From: a virus
Virus record (IMG/VR): IMGVR_UViG_3300046524_000590
Location: 1 to 31,171 of that record
Strand: one strand, 5' to 3'
DNA: 31,171 nucleotides
Part shown: piece after piece, positions 13,915 to 21,481 of the stretch
Layout: each line of letters starts with the position of its first letter
Numbering within the stretch: the first letter of the stretch is position 1
Notes under the pieces: generated by a model
Databases searched by the model: none
What the model was told of the DNA's origin: nothing
What the model saw: the letters and a program-made list of their open reading frames with translations, nothing else
Translations under genes and position numbers: made by a program

Positions 13915-14676
13915 ATGGCCATGTACAATTTCGGTGCCGGGGTGCTGTGGGGCACGCCGACTTTCGACGCGACGGGAGCGGCGATCGCCAATCCCACGCC
14001 GCTGATGCTGGCGGTGACGCAGGAAGTCTCGATCGACATTCAGGGCGACATCAAGGAGCTATACGGTTCCAACCAGTTCCCGGTCGCGGTCGGCCGCGGC
14101 AAGATGAAGATCACCGGCAAGGCCAAATATGGCCAGTTCAACGGCGCGGTGATGAATAGCCTGTTCTTCGGCCAGACGGTGACGTCGAGCCTCTACAGCA
14201 TCGTCAACGACGTGACCGGCGCGACGATTCCATCGACGCCGTTCACGATCACCCCAACCGTACCGGCCAGCGGCACCTGGGCGGGCGACCTGGGCGTGCG
14301 CGACTCCGCTGGCAATCCAATGACGCGCGTCGCCTCAGCTCCGACCGCGGGGCAATATAGCGTCACCGCCGGCGCATATCTGTTCGCAGCAGCCGATACC
14401 GGCAAGCTGGTCTTCATTAACTACAGCTACACCGCGACTTCTACGGTCGCGAAGACCTCGGTCGTACAGAACATCCAGATGGGTCAGGCACCCACCTTCC
14501 GCGCCGATTTCTTCAACCAGCTTGGCGGCAACGGCTTGGCGCTGACCTTGTTCGCCTGCGTCTCGAACAAGCTAGCGCTGCAGACCAAGGTCGATGACTT
14601 CATGATCCCGGAACTCGATTTTTCGGCATTCGCCGATCCGTCGGGTAACGTACTGAAATGGGGGTCGGCGCAGTAA
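13915..14676 (+). CDS. Major tail (tube) protein
   Basis: The 253-residue protein would polymerise into the non-contractile tail tube. The ATG at 13915 has GGAG eight bases upstream. The N-terminal domain (QEVSIDIQGDIKELYGSNQF then GRGKMKITGKAKYGQF) is the conserved tube fold. The C-terminal part (QMGQAPTFRADFFNQLGGNG, then MIPELDFSAFADPSG) closes it. A central segment (about 95-185, ITPTVPASGTWAGDLGVRDS onward) looks like a beta-rich insertion exposed on the tube. The position between tail terminator and tail chaperone genes agrees. Confidence 0.88.
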   Translation: MAMYNFGAGVLWGTPTFDATGAAIANPTPLMLAVTQEVSIDIQGDIKELYGSNQFPVAVGRGKMKITGKAKYGQFNGAVMNSLFFGQTVTSSLYSIVNDVTGATIPSTPFTITPTVPASGTWAGDLGVRDSAGNPMTRVASAPTAGQYSVTAGAYLFAAADTGKLVFINYSYTATSTVAKTSVVQNIQMGQAPTFRADFFNQLGGNGLALTLFACVSNKLALQTKVDDFMIPELDFSAFADPSGNVLKWGSAQ

Positions 14677-14677
14677 T

Positions 14678-15052
14678 ATGGCCAAGATCCATATTCTTGG
14701 GCGCGATTTCGCGATCGCGCCCTACAAGCTCGGCGAACTGCGCCGGGCCGCGCCGTTCATCGACAACATCCAACGCAAGACCGACGGCAGCGGATCGCTG
14801 TCCGATTTGATGGATTCCGCTGTCGACCTGCTCAACGTGCTATCGATCGGGCTGGTCAAGATCGATCCGGTGCTGACCGCCGACTATCTTGAGGCGAACG
14901 TGTCGATGGACGAGTTTGTCGGGCTGCAAGCCGCTTTCCTGGACCTGAGCGAGGAATCGGGACTCAAACGCAAGGGGGAAGCGATGGCTCCCACGGAAGC
15001 GGCGCCGGCGGGAGCCTCGAGCACGGACTTGCCGAGCTCGTCCACGATCTGA
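14678..15052 (+). CDS. Tail assembly chaperone, short form (G-type)
   Basis: The 124-residue protein starts two bases after the tail-tube stop. The helical N-terminal domain (ILGRDFAIAPYKLGELRRAA, then VNMDEFVGLQ-like NVSMDEFVGLQAAFL) is the G-type chaperone that coats the tape measure during tail assembly. In the last 25 residues the composition becomes low-complexity Ala/Pro/Ser (EAAPAGASSTDLPSSSTI), because here the DNA also codes the GT extension in the -1 frame. It is expected to be the major product, with GT made by a minority of ribosomes. Confidence 0.85.
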   Translation: MAKIHILGRDFAIAPYKLGELRRAAPFIDNIQRKTDGSGSLSDLMDSAVDLLNVLSIGLVKIDPVLTADYLEANVSMDEFVGLQAAFLDLSEESGLKRKGEAMAPTEAAPAGASSTDLPSSSTI

Positions 15053-15363
15053 TCACCGCTGGAATCGAGGGCGGGTCGAAGGCCGCGATCGAACGCGATT
15101 GGGGCCTGACCGATGTCGATGCCCAATATCAGAGCTGGCGACGTACCGGCCCGCCACTCAACATTGCTGCAGTCGCGATTGCGCGAGCGTTGGGAGTCGA
15201 TCTGATTCCCAGCAAGGACCGTAGCTCGGCCGAGACGCGGGAACTCTCGCCGACGCAGCCGACGCTCTCACGGCTTTCCGCCGAGGTCGCGATGCCCGTC
15301 GCCGGCGGCGACACCGCGGCGGCATCACGCGCGATACTCCAGAGACTGAAGGACATGTCATGA
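14678..15363 (+). CDS. Tail assembly chaperone, frameshifted long form (GT-type)
   Basis: From the G-run at 14974-14978 the -1 frame is open to TGA at 15361-15363 and reads as a normal protein domain (LEHGLAELVHDLITAGIEGG, KAAIERDWGLTDVDAQYQSW, PPLNIAAVAIARALGV). This part has no ATG or GTG start of its own until near the end. The ribosome must therefore slip back one base, giving about 228 residues: 100 from G, then 128. The zero-frame codons at the slip are AAG GGG GAA, where the Gly tRNA can re-pair on GGG. G/GT pairs made this way are a conserved feature of long-tailed phages. The stop overlaps the tape-measure start (ATGA). Confidence 0.82.
14974..14978 (+). other. Programmed -1 ribosomal frameshift site
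   Basis: Five consecutive G in CAAGGGGGAAG are read in the zero frame as AAG GGG GAA and in the -1 frame as CAA GGG GGA. The exact slip codon is inferred. It differs from the lambda heptamer GGGAAAG, so single-tRNA (P-site) slippage on the G-run is the likely mechanism. Confidence 0.65.
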
Positions 15364-18300
15364 GCGATACCGTCTCCATCCGGATCACGGCCGACACATC
15401 CGGAGTGGAGGCGGGCATCCAACAGGTCCGTGGCGATCTGGGCGAGTTGAAGAGCACAGTCCAGGCCGCCGCGGACAGCATGAGCGGAGGCTTCGCCGGG
15501 ATGCGCGGCGCGGTAGAACGCAGTGCTCAGTCGATGGATGCGCTGACCGCCAGCATGCACGGATTGAGGCCGCAGGAAATCGTCAGCGGCCTGAACGAAG
15601 TGACCGCCGCGCTGAGGCACAACAGCGCGGCGCTGCAGGAAATGGCCACCAAGTCCGGCGAGGGCAAAAGCGGTTTCGGCAAGCTGGTCGAAGGGATCAA
15701 GGGCGCGGCGGGCGTTGCCGGCGAACTGTATGAAGCAGGCAAGCAAGCCGCCCAGGCCATCGTGGCGATGGGGGAATCGTCCGAGAAGGTCAGCGTGCTG
15801 TCGAAGCAACTCGGAATGTCGACGCACCAAGTTCAACAATTGCAGGCAATGGCGCAGGCGACCGGAACCGACTTCACCAAATTGTCGCAGAGCACGGCCG
15901 CGCTGGACAAGAATTTCAGCAAGAGCCCCGACACGTTCAAGAAACTCGGCATCGATATCAAGGCGGGGTCGGATCAGATGACGATCCTGACCACCGTGGC
16001 CGACAAGTTCGCCAAGACCACCGATGGTCCGCAAAAAACCGCGATGGCAATCAAGCTGATGGGCCAGGCTGGCGCCGAAGCGATCCCGTTCCTGAACCAG
16101 GGCGGCGCGGCGATCAGCACGCTTGCGCAGAAGACCGATGCCTATGGGGCCGCTAACGACGGTGCGGTCGCCAGCGGTACGAAATTGGGAGAGTCGGTCA
16201 ACGAGGCGCAGATCGCCTGGACCGGCGTCACCCAAACCTTGACCGCGGCACTCGCGCCGGTGGCGACCGAGATCGTCCACCGCTTCAACGAGCTCGCTAA
16301 GGCTTTCACGCAGAGCTATGCCAGCGGCGGCCTGGTCAAAACGATTTTCGACCTGTTGAGCGGTGCGATCGAGGGCGTCGGCGAGATCATCAACACGCTC
16401 GGCACAGCCTTTGCGGACCTTTGGCAGATCAGCGGCGCCGGTGGGCTGAACTGGTCTGAAATCCAGCATAATGTGATGAACGTCGTGATCACCGCGATCA
16501 AGACAGTGGTCGCCGCGGTCGTCGCGCTCGCGATCGGTTTCAAGATCGAGTTCGACCTGATCGCCGGCTATGCGCTCGACTGGTGGGGCAAGTTGAAGGA
16601 GGCGTTCGACTTCGCCGGGTTGGGCATCGAGGCCATCAAGAAGACGTTCCAGCTGTTCGGCCAGGTGGCCTATGATGCACTGACGCTGCACTGGAACTCG
16701 ATCGCCTCCGACTGGGACAAGGGGCTTGCGGACATCGACGCCACCGTCCGCCGCCGCGGCGCCCAGATCGTCGGCGATGCCAAGAAAACGAGCGAACAGG
16801 CGCAAGGCTATCTCCGTGCGGCCAATGATCTGCAGAATAACGCGCCCGGAATGCTCGCCGGCGTTCTAAACAAGACACCGCCACCGCCGCCGAGCGGCGT
16901 GACCAAGCCGACTCCTTCTCCAACGCCGTCACCGACGCCGGCGCCCAGTCCGGGTCACGGCAATGCCGGTGGCGGCGCAGCGAAGCCGCAAAGCCGGATG
17001 AATGAATGGCAAGCGGTGCTCGACGAAAAGAAGCTGGCCATCCAGGCCGAAGCCGATGCCGAGCGCAAGTTCCGCCAGATGTCGCTTCAGGACGAGAATG
17101 CCTATTGGGTGAACATCCTCGCCACCGTGAAGATGTCGAAAGACGAGGAGGTCGCAGTCAAGCGCAAGGCGACTGAAACCGGCATCGCCATGCATGAGGA
17201 GGAATTTCAATCCGAGGTCGATAAGCTTCGAAATAAGCTCGATCTCGCGCATGGCAACCTTGCCGAAGAGACGAAAATAGGCAAAGCGATCGTCGACGCG
17301 ACCAAGGAACATTATGGCGAGGAATCGAAGCAGGCTAAGGATACCGAACGACAGATCACCGAGTATCTGCGCCGCGAAGCCGATGAACGCCGACGCATTC
17401 AAGATGACTATTTCAAGCACATTGCCGACATGCGGCTTAGCGATATCGACGACGCTCAGGCCCAAGCCGAATATCTCAACCAGATGGGCGCGCTGAGCGA
17501 CGCTCAGCTCCTTCAGCAACAGAAGAAGTTCGAAAACGATCGGTTCCAGATCGACAGCGACGAACTGATCCGTAAACTCAACCAGCTCAAAGCCGACCCG
17601 ACGAATCCCGATGCGATCAAGGCCCAGGATGCCAAGATCGAACAGCTCGCGAAGCAGCATCAATTGCGCCTTAACGACATCAGCCGAAAGGCCAGTCTCC
17701 AGCGCAGTCAGATCGAACGCCAAGCTATCAATCAGATCGCGTCCGGCTGGAGCCAGAACATCGCAAAGATGCTCACGCTGCAGCAGGGGTTCGCCGCAAC
17801 GGTTAAGGGCCTTTGGCAGACAGTGCAGCAGGCGATTGGCGACGCCATCGCAAAGATCATTGAGCAATGGCTTGCCAAGGAGCTGACGGCACTCGCGATC
17901 AAGCTCGGCATCCTGAAAACCGACGGCCAAAGCACGATCACTACCGAGGCCGCGAAGGCCGGTGCAGGCGGCACGGCGTCGATGGCGGCCGCGCCATTCC
18001 CATGGAATTTGAGCGCGCCGGGGTTCGGTGCGGCTATGTCTGCCGCAGCGGCATCGTACGGGACGATGGCCGGGTTCGATGTTGGCGCCTACGACCTGAG
18101 CAGGGACGGCATCGGCATGCTGCACAAGGGAGAAACGATCATCCCCGCCGATCAGGCCGGCGGATGGCGGAATGTCATGGGGCTATTCGCGTCGATGCCG
18201 ACTTTCGGTGTCCCGTCAGTCGGATTCGCGGCCGGCGCGAACAGCAATGCCCCTTTTGCCGCGAACGACCAAGCCGGTGCGTCAGGTGGCTATCATTACC

Positions 18301-18419
18301 ACGACCACACCGCGAGCGGCCTGTCCGAAGCGCAGATCATCGCCAACCGAAACGCCTTCGCCAAGGCCATGAAGATGGCTCACCGCGAAGGCAAGCTGGG
18401 TTTCTCGCTGCAGCGCTAG
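15360..18419 (+). CDS. Tape measure protein
   Basis: At 1019 residues this is the largest protein in the window, as expected for the ruler that sets tail length and later aids DNA passage. The N-terminus (SIRITADTSGVEAGIQQVRG) and long coiled-coil helices (about 15-130 and 540-800) are typical. A hydrophobic stretch (TVVAAVVALAIGF, near residues 380-395) may insert in the host membrane. A Pro/Thr/Ser linker lies around 503-535. The C-terminus carries GMLHKGETIIPADQAGG, a motif common at tape-measure ends. It overlaps the GT stop by four bases, and its TAG interlocks with the stop of the converging minus-strand gene inside GCTAGC. Confidence 0.93.
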   Translation: MSDTVSIRITADTSGVEAGIQQVRGDLGELKSTVQAAADSMSGGFAGMRGAVERSAQSMDALTASMHGLRPQEIVSGLNEVTAALRHNSAALQEMATKSGEGKSGFGKLVEGIKGAAGVAGELYEAGKQAAQAIVAMGESSEKVSVLSKQLGMSTHQVQQLQAMAQATGTDFTKLSQSTAALDKNFSKSPDTFKKLGIDIKAGSDQMTILTTVADKFAKTTDGPQKTAMAIKLMGQAGAEAIPFLNQGGAAISTLAQKTDAYGAANDGAVASGTKLGESVNEAQIAWTGVTQTLTAALAPVATEIVHRFNELAKAFTQSYASGGLVKTIFDLLSGAIEGVGEIINTLGTAFADLWQISGAGGLNWSEIQHNVMNVVITAIKTVVAAVVALAIGFKIEFDLIAGYALDWWGKLKEAFDFAGLGIEAIKKTFQLFGQVAYDALTLHWNSIASDWDKGLADIDATVRRRGAQIVGDAKKTSEQAQGYLRAANDLQNNAPGMLAGVLNKTPPPPPSGVTKPTPSPTPSPTPAPSPGHGNAGGGAAKPQSRMNEWQAVLDEKKLAIQAEADAERKFRQMSLQDENAYWVNILATVKMSKDEEVAVKRKATETGIAMHEEEFQSEVDKLRNKLDLAHGNLAEETKIGKAIVDATKEHYGEESKQAKDTERQITEYLRREADERRRIQDDYFKHIADMRLSDIDDAQAQAEYLNQMGALSDAQLLQQQKKFENDRFQIDSDELIRKLNQLKADPTNPDAIKAQDAKIEQLAKQHQLRLNDISRKASLQRSQIERQAINQIASGWSQNIAKMLTLQQGFAATVKGLWQTVQQAIGDAIAKIIEQWLAKELTALAIKLGILKTDGQSTITTEAAKAGAGGTASMAAAPFPWNLSAPGFGAAMSAAAASYGTMAGFDVGAYDLSRDGIGMLHKGETIIPADQAGGWRNVMGLFASMPTFGVPSVGFAAGANSNAPFAANDQAGASGGYHYHDHTASGLSEAQIIANRNAFAKAMKMAHREGKLGFSLQR

Positions 18420-19153
18420 CGCGGCTTGTCGGGCATTCGGAACGTGATTGACGAGCCCCCGTACGAACCGATGCCTGCAGCCATGCCGGCGACCGACCCC
18501 GCCACCACACTGACGCCGCACATTTCAGTATCGCCGAACATACCGGATGAGATGCTCGGGCCCGAAGGCATTTCCATGTACTGGTCCCGGCTTGCCCATT
18601 GTTTCTGCATCGCATCATATCGGCGGTAAAAGGCCAGACGATCAGTTCCAACGCACTCGGGTCCAAGAACCGCGGTGGCGAGCTCGAAAATGTGCGTGTT
18701 ATCCCAATCCTCCTGGGTGCGAGCCAGTAACGGGGCATGTTTCAGGAAGAATTTCACGTCGGTGACGTGTTCGCCATCATACAAATCCATCTGCGCGTGC
18801 AAGACATTCTGTCCAAAGATGTCCTTGTCGCGCGATCCGAACGTGACCAGGAACTCCACCAATTGCGAGATGGGACGTCCGTCGATATCGTGCTGGACCG
18901 GCTTCGGAAGCTTGTAACCGCCTCCCATCCAGAGCGGCTCGGTCATGAGCGTCACGCCGAAGCTCAAGGTCGCAAGGCAAGTCACGGCGTCCACGCCGAG
19001 GCACTTTCTTGCCGCCGGATCTTGGCGGAGCTGCTCGGCCCGAGCCTTGATCGCCGCCACGGCCGCCGCATTTTCTTTTTTGTCCTTGTTGTCGGCGGCA
19101 GCTGGCGTCGCGACCATGGCCAACGCGATCGGCCCGATCATCCATCTTAACAT
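18416..19153 (-). CDS. Exported protein of unknown function (cargo)
   Basis: The protein has 245 residues with a Sec signal peptide (MLRWMIGPIALAMVATPAAA, cleavage likely after Ala-Ala-Ala about residue 20) and a strong ribosome site (GGGAGGAG). The mature protein starts with a charged helix, then has cysteines in KCLGVDAVTC, PECVG and EMCGV, enough for two disulphides in the periplasm. A glycine-rich hydrophobic segment near the C-terminus (VVAGSVAGMAAGIGSYGG) could contact the membrane. I do not recognise the family. It lies antisense between tape measure and baseplate genes, so it is probably expressed in the lysogen and alters the envelope, but that is inference. Confidence 0.82.
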   Translation of the reverse strand: MLRWMIGPIALAMVATPAAADNKDKKENAAAVAAIKARAEQLRQDPAARKCLGVDAVTCLATLSFGVTLMTEPLWMGGGYKLPKPVQHDIDGRPISQLVEFLVTFGSRDKDIFGQNVLHAQMDLYDGEHVTDVKFFLKHAPLLARTQEDWDNTHIFELATAVLGPECVGTDRLAFYRRYDAMQKQWASRDQYMEMPSGPSISSGMFGDTEMCGVSVVAGSVAGMAAGIGSYGGSSITFRMPDKPR

Positions 19154-19266
19154 TCGGTTCTCCTCCCGTTGATCTGGCTGCGCGCAACGACGGGGCTAGC
19201 ATCGAGCCGAGCTTGAACTGCAGCAATCGCGTCCACGACCCTGTTGTGAAGGGACGACGCTATCAT
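19147..19266 (-). CDS. Possible small ORF coupled to the exported protein
   Basis: A 39-residue reading frame (MIASSLHNRVVDAIAAVQAR at its start) has an AGGAG ribosome site about nine bases upstream. Its stop overlaps the start of the exported-protein gene, in the pattern GAATGTTAA. Composition is protein-like rather than shadow-like. An upstream ATG at 19368 in the same frame would make it 73 residues. It may be a leader peptide, a small protein or a gene remnant. Confidence 0.35.
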   Translation of the reverse strand: MIASSLHNRVVDAIAAVQARLDASPVVARSQINGRRTEC

Positions 19267-19515
19267 TCGGCAGGCTCCTCGCAATAGGGACTGCGTGCCG
19301 ATAGATCGAAAACGGAGCAAAAACCTTCGAGCGTCATGCGACGATTTCGGAGCTGACTCCGTTGCCATGATCGCCCCGCCCGCGATCTGTCCGAAGCGCC
19401 GAAATATCGAACCGGAACGGGTTGCGCACATCGCGTCCGCGTCGCTGCGGCGGCGACAGCGCCGTGCCCAAGCGCCCTGCGGCGATCCGCGCAGCCCATT
19501 CGATTGGAGACGAGA
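19267..19515. other. Intergenic region between divergent cargo and baseplate genes
   Basis: About 250 bases hold no gene I can support. It should contain the minus-strand promoter for the exported-protein unit, but I see no convincing -35/-10 pair. One short dyad, CGGAG-CTGA-CTCCG, lies near 19350. The block interrupts an otherwise tightly packed tail operon and looks like the edge of an insertion. Confidence 0.4.
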
Positions 19516-20172
19516 TTGCCCACGCTCTATCTGCCGACCCGCTGGCTCGTCACCGCCGATCCGTCGATCGACGATGCCGACATGTTCCCGACGTTGATCG
19601 GGCAATCGTTCCTGATGGTGAAGAAGCCTATGTGGGCGACGAAAATCGCAACAGCCTCTTCCGGACGCGAGCGGCGGCGCAAGACCTGGTCGTATCCGCG
19701 CTGGCAATTCAAGGTCGCTTACGAGGTGCTGCGCGACCTGCCGTCGGCGCCGGACCTCGATCGGCTGGCAACGTTCTTCCTGCTGCATGGCGGGCAATAT
19801 CAGGAATTCTTCTTCTTCGACCCAGGCGACAACACCGTGGCCGCACAACGGTTCGGGATCGGTGACGGGGTAACCACCAAGTTCCAGCTTATTCGGAGTA
19901 TGGCGTTCGGTAACGCGACCTTTTCCGAGCCGGTCGGCGGCGTGCTCGGAACGCCGACCGTGTTTGCCGACACGACGCCGGTCGCGAGCTTCATGATCGG
20001 TCCGCGCGGATCGATCACCTTCGCCAGCGCGCCTGCAGCCGGAAAAGTGCTGACCTGGACCGGGCGCTTCATGTTCGTTTGTCGCTTCGACGACGACGCG
20101 CTTGAGCTCAACCAGATGATGCAGAGCCTGTGGTCGCAGGACGGGCTCTCCTTCACCACGACCAAGGGCTGA
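19516..20172 (+). CDS. DUF2460 baseplate / distal tail protein
   Basis: The 218-residue protein belongs to the TIGR02217/DUF2460 family, equivalent to gp12 of the Rhodobacter gene transfer agent. It forms the ring that joins the tail tube to the hub. Signatures are RRRKTWSYPRWQFKVAYEVL, then LATFFLLHGGQYQEFFFFDP and the late GRFMFVCRFDDDALELNQMM. The start is TTG at 19516, with GGAG seven bases upstream; relatives begin with a similar short strand. It begins the DUF2460-DUF2163-NlpC-hub block. Confidence 0.9.
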   Translation: MPTLYLPTRWLVTADPSIDDADMFPTLIGQSFLMVKKPMWATKIATASSGRERRRKTWSYPRWQFKVAYEVLRDLPSAPDLDRLATFFLLHGGQYQEFFFFDPGDNTVAAQRFGIGDGVTTKFQLIRSMAFGNATFSEPVGGVLGTPTVFADTTPVASFMIGPRGSITFASAPAAGKVLTWTGRFMFVCRFDDDALELNQMMQSLWSQDGLSFTTTKG

Positions 20173-20174
20173 CC

Positions 20175-21041
20175 ATGAAAGCTGCATCGCCTGCGCTGAT
20201 CACCTTGCTCAACAGCGGCGCGGATTTTCAGATGGTCGACCTGTGGACAATTACGCTGGTCGGCGGCGCCGTCATCAGATGGTCGGGCGGTGACGTTCCG
20301 ATCGTGTCGGGCGGTCACCTCTACGCGCTTGGCCCGATGATCGAGCGGCAGGATATCAGCGAGAAGATCGGACTCGACGTCACGACCGTCGACATGGCGA
20401 TCACCGCGAACCCAGACGATCTGATCAACGGCGTGCCGATCATCCCGTTCATCCGGGGGCATGGGTTCGATGGCGCGAATGTCCGGCTGGACCGTGCGTT
20501 CCTGACCGATTGGAACCTGCCGGTAGTCGGCACGGTGCTGAGGTTTTCGGGGCGCGTCACCGCGATCAGCGCGATCACCGGCGATGGCGCCACGATCACG
20601 GTGTCATCCTGGACCGTGCTGCTCAACGCCAACATGCCAGCCAACCTCTATCAAGCGGCCTGCTTGCACGCGGTCTATGACGCCGGCTGCGCGCTCAATC
20701 CGGCGGCCTTCGCGGCGACCGGCATTGTCGGCGCGGCGCCGGCCCCAACACTCACGGTGTTCGACACCAGCCTAACGCCACCGGCCAACGATTTCGCGCA
20801 AGGGCGGATCGTGTTCACGTCGGGACCGAATACCGGCATCTCGGCGACTGTCATGGCTAACGATGGGACGGGCCTGTTCCAGCTCGTCGCGCCCCTCCCC
20901 GCGCTGCCGGTCGCGGGCAACACCTTCACCGCCTATCCGGGGTGCGATCTGACGCAGAGCCGGTGTTCGGTCCGCTTCAACAATCTGGGGCGGTTCAAGG
21001 CAACGCCGTACGTCCCAGTGCCGGAGACCGCGTTCGGATGA
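20175..21041 (+). CDS. DUF2163 tail hub protein
   Basis: The 288-residue protein is of the TIGR02218/DUF2163 (BR0599) family, gp13 of gene transfer agents. It forms the hub ring that links the distal tail ring and the fibre-bearing tip. Signatures are LWTITLVGGAVIRWSGGDVP, then ISEKIGLDVTTVDMAI, a cysteine in YQAACLHAVYDAGC and the C-terminal GCDLTQSRCSVRFNNLGRFK, where paired cysteines may bind metal or a cluster in relatives. The ATG at 20175 follows AAGG and lies two bases after the previous stop. It overlaps the NlpC gene by four bases. Confidence 0.9.
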   Translation: MKAASPALITLLNSGADFQMVDLWTITLVGGAVIRWSGGDVPIVSGGHLYALGPMIERQDISEKIGLDVTTVDMAITANPDDLINGVPIIPFIRGHGFDGANVRLDRAFLTDWNLPVVGTVLRFSGRVTAISAITGDGATITVSSWTVLLNANMPANLYQAACLHAVYDAGCALNPAAFAATGIVGAAPAPTLTVFDTSLTPPANDFAQGRIVFTSGPNTGISATVMANDGTGLFQLVAPLPALPVAGNTFTAYPGCDLTQSRCSVRFNNLGRFKATPYVPVPETAFG

Positions 21042-21481
21042 CGCGCGAGGATGTGGTGCGCGAGGATGTGGTGCGCGAGGCACTCGGCTGGGAAGGAACG
21101 CCGTACCATCACCGGGCACGCTTGCGCGGCGCCGGCGTCGACTGCGCGATGCTGCCGGCGGCGGTGTATGAAGCGGTGGGACTGATTCCGCGGGTCGAGC
21201 CCGATTACTCGCCGCAATGGATGCTGCATCGCGACGAAGAGCAGTTCCTGGGCTGGGTCACGCGGTTCGCGCGCGAGATTCCGCGCGAAGCGGCCGGGCC
21301 CGGCGACCTCGCGATCTGGAAATACGGCCGCTGCTATTCGCATGCCGCGATCGTCATCGCTCTGCCCGAAGTGCTGCACGCCGTGATCCGCGGCGGCGGC
21401 GTGGTCCGCGGCAATGCCGACCGCGACGAGGAGCTGCGCTCCCGGCCGGTCAAGTTCTTCACCCTGTTCGAGGATCAATGA
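21038..21481 (+). CDS. NlpC/P60 tail peptidase
   Basis: The 147-residue cysteine peptidase is of the TIGR02219 family, gp14 in gene transfer agents, thought to cut peptidoglycan peptides so the tail tip can reach the membrane. The catalytic Cys lies in GAGVDCAMLPAAVY, and the His in CYSHAAIVIA, with PGDLAIWKYGR between them. Relatives have DCIGL or DCSGL after the Cys, while here it is DCAML. The N-terminus holds a tandem copy of EDVVR. It overlaps both neighbours (ATGA at each end), so it is translated together with the hub and tip proteins. Confidence 0.88.
   Translation: MTREDVVREDVVREALGWEGTPYHHRARLRGAGVDCAMLPAAVYEAVGLIPRVEPDYSPQWMLHRDEEQFLGWVTRFAREIPREAAGPGDLAIWKYGRCYSHAAIVIALPEVLHAVIRGGGVVRGNADRDEELRSRPVKFFTLFEDQ
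21045..21080 (+). repeat. 15-base tandem repeat at the NlpC gene start
   Basis: The unit GCGAGGATGTGGTGC occurs twice in full (21045-21059 and 21060-21074), with six further bases of a third copy. It is in frame and encodes EDVVR twice. The unit length is a multiple of three, so gain or loss of a copy would keep the reading frame. Confidence 0.85.

Noticed and set aside
15053-15359. Apparent non-coding gap between the tail chaperone and tape measure genes
   Set aside because: The -1 frame is fully coding and continuous with the chaperone, so it is the GT extension rather than a gap.
15129-16805. Long minus-strand open frame (558 codons) opposite the tape measure gene
   Set aside because: Composition is typical of an antisense shadow in GC-rich DNA (His/Arg/Asp/Leu-rich, no domain), and the plus-strand gene is convincing.
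19263-19523. Minus-strand 86-codon frame upstream of the small ORF, with a stop overlapping its start
   Set aside because: No ribosome site and Arg-rich shadow composition opposite the DUF2460 start; the overlap alone was not enough.
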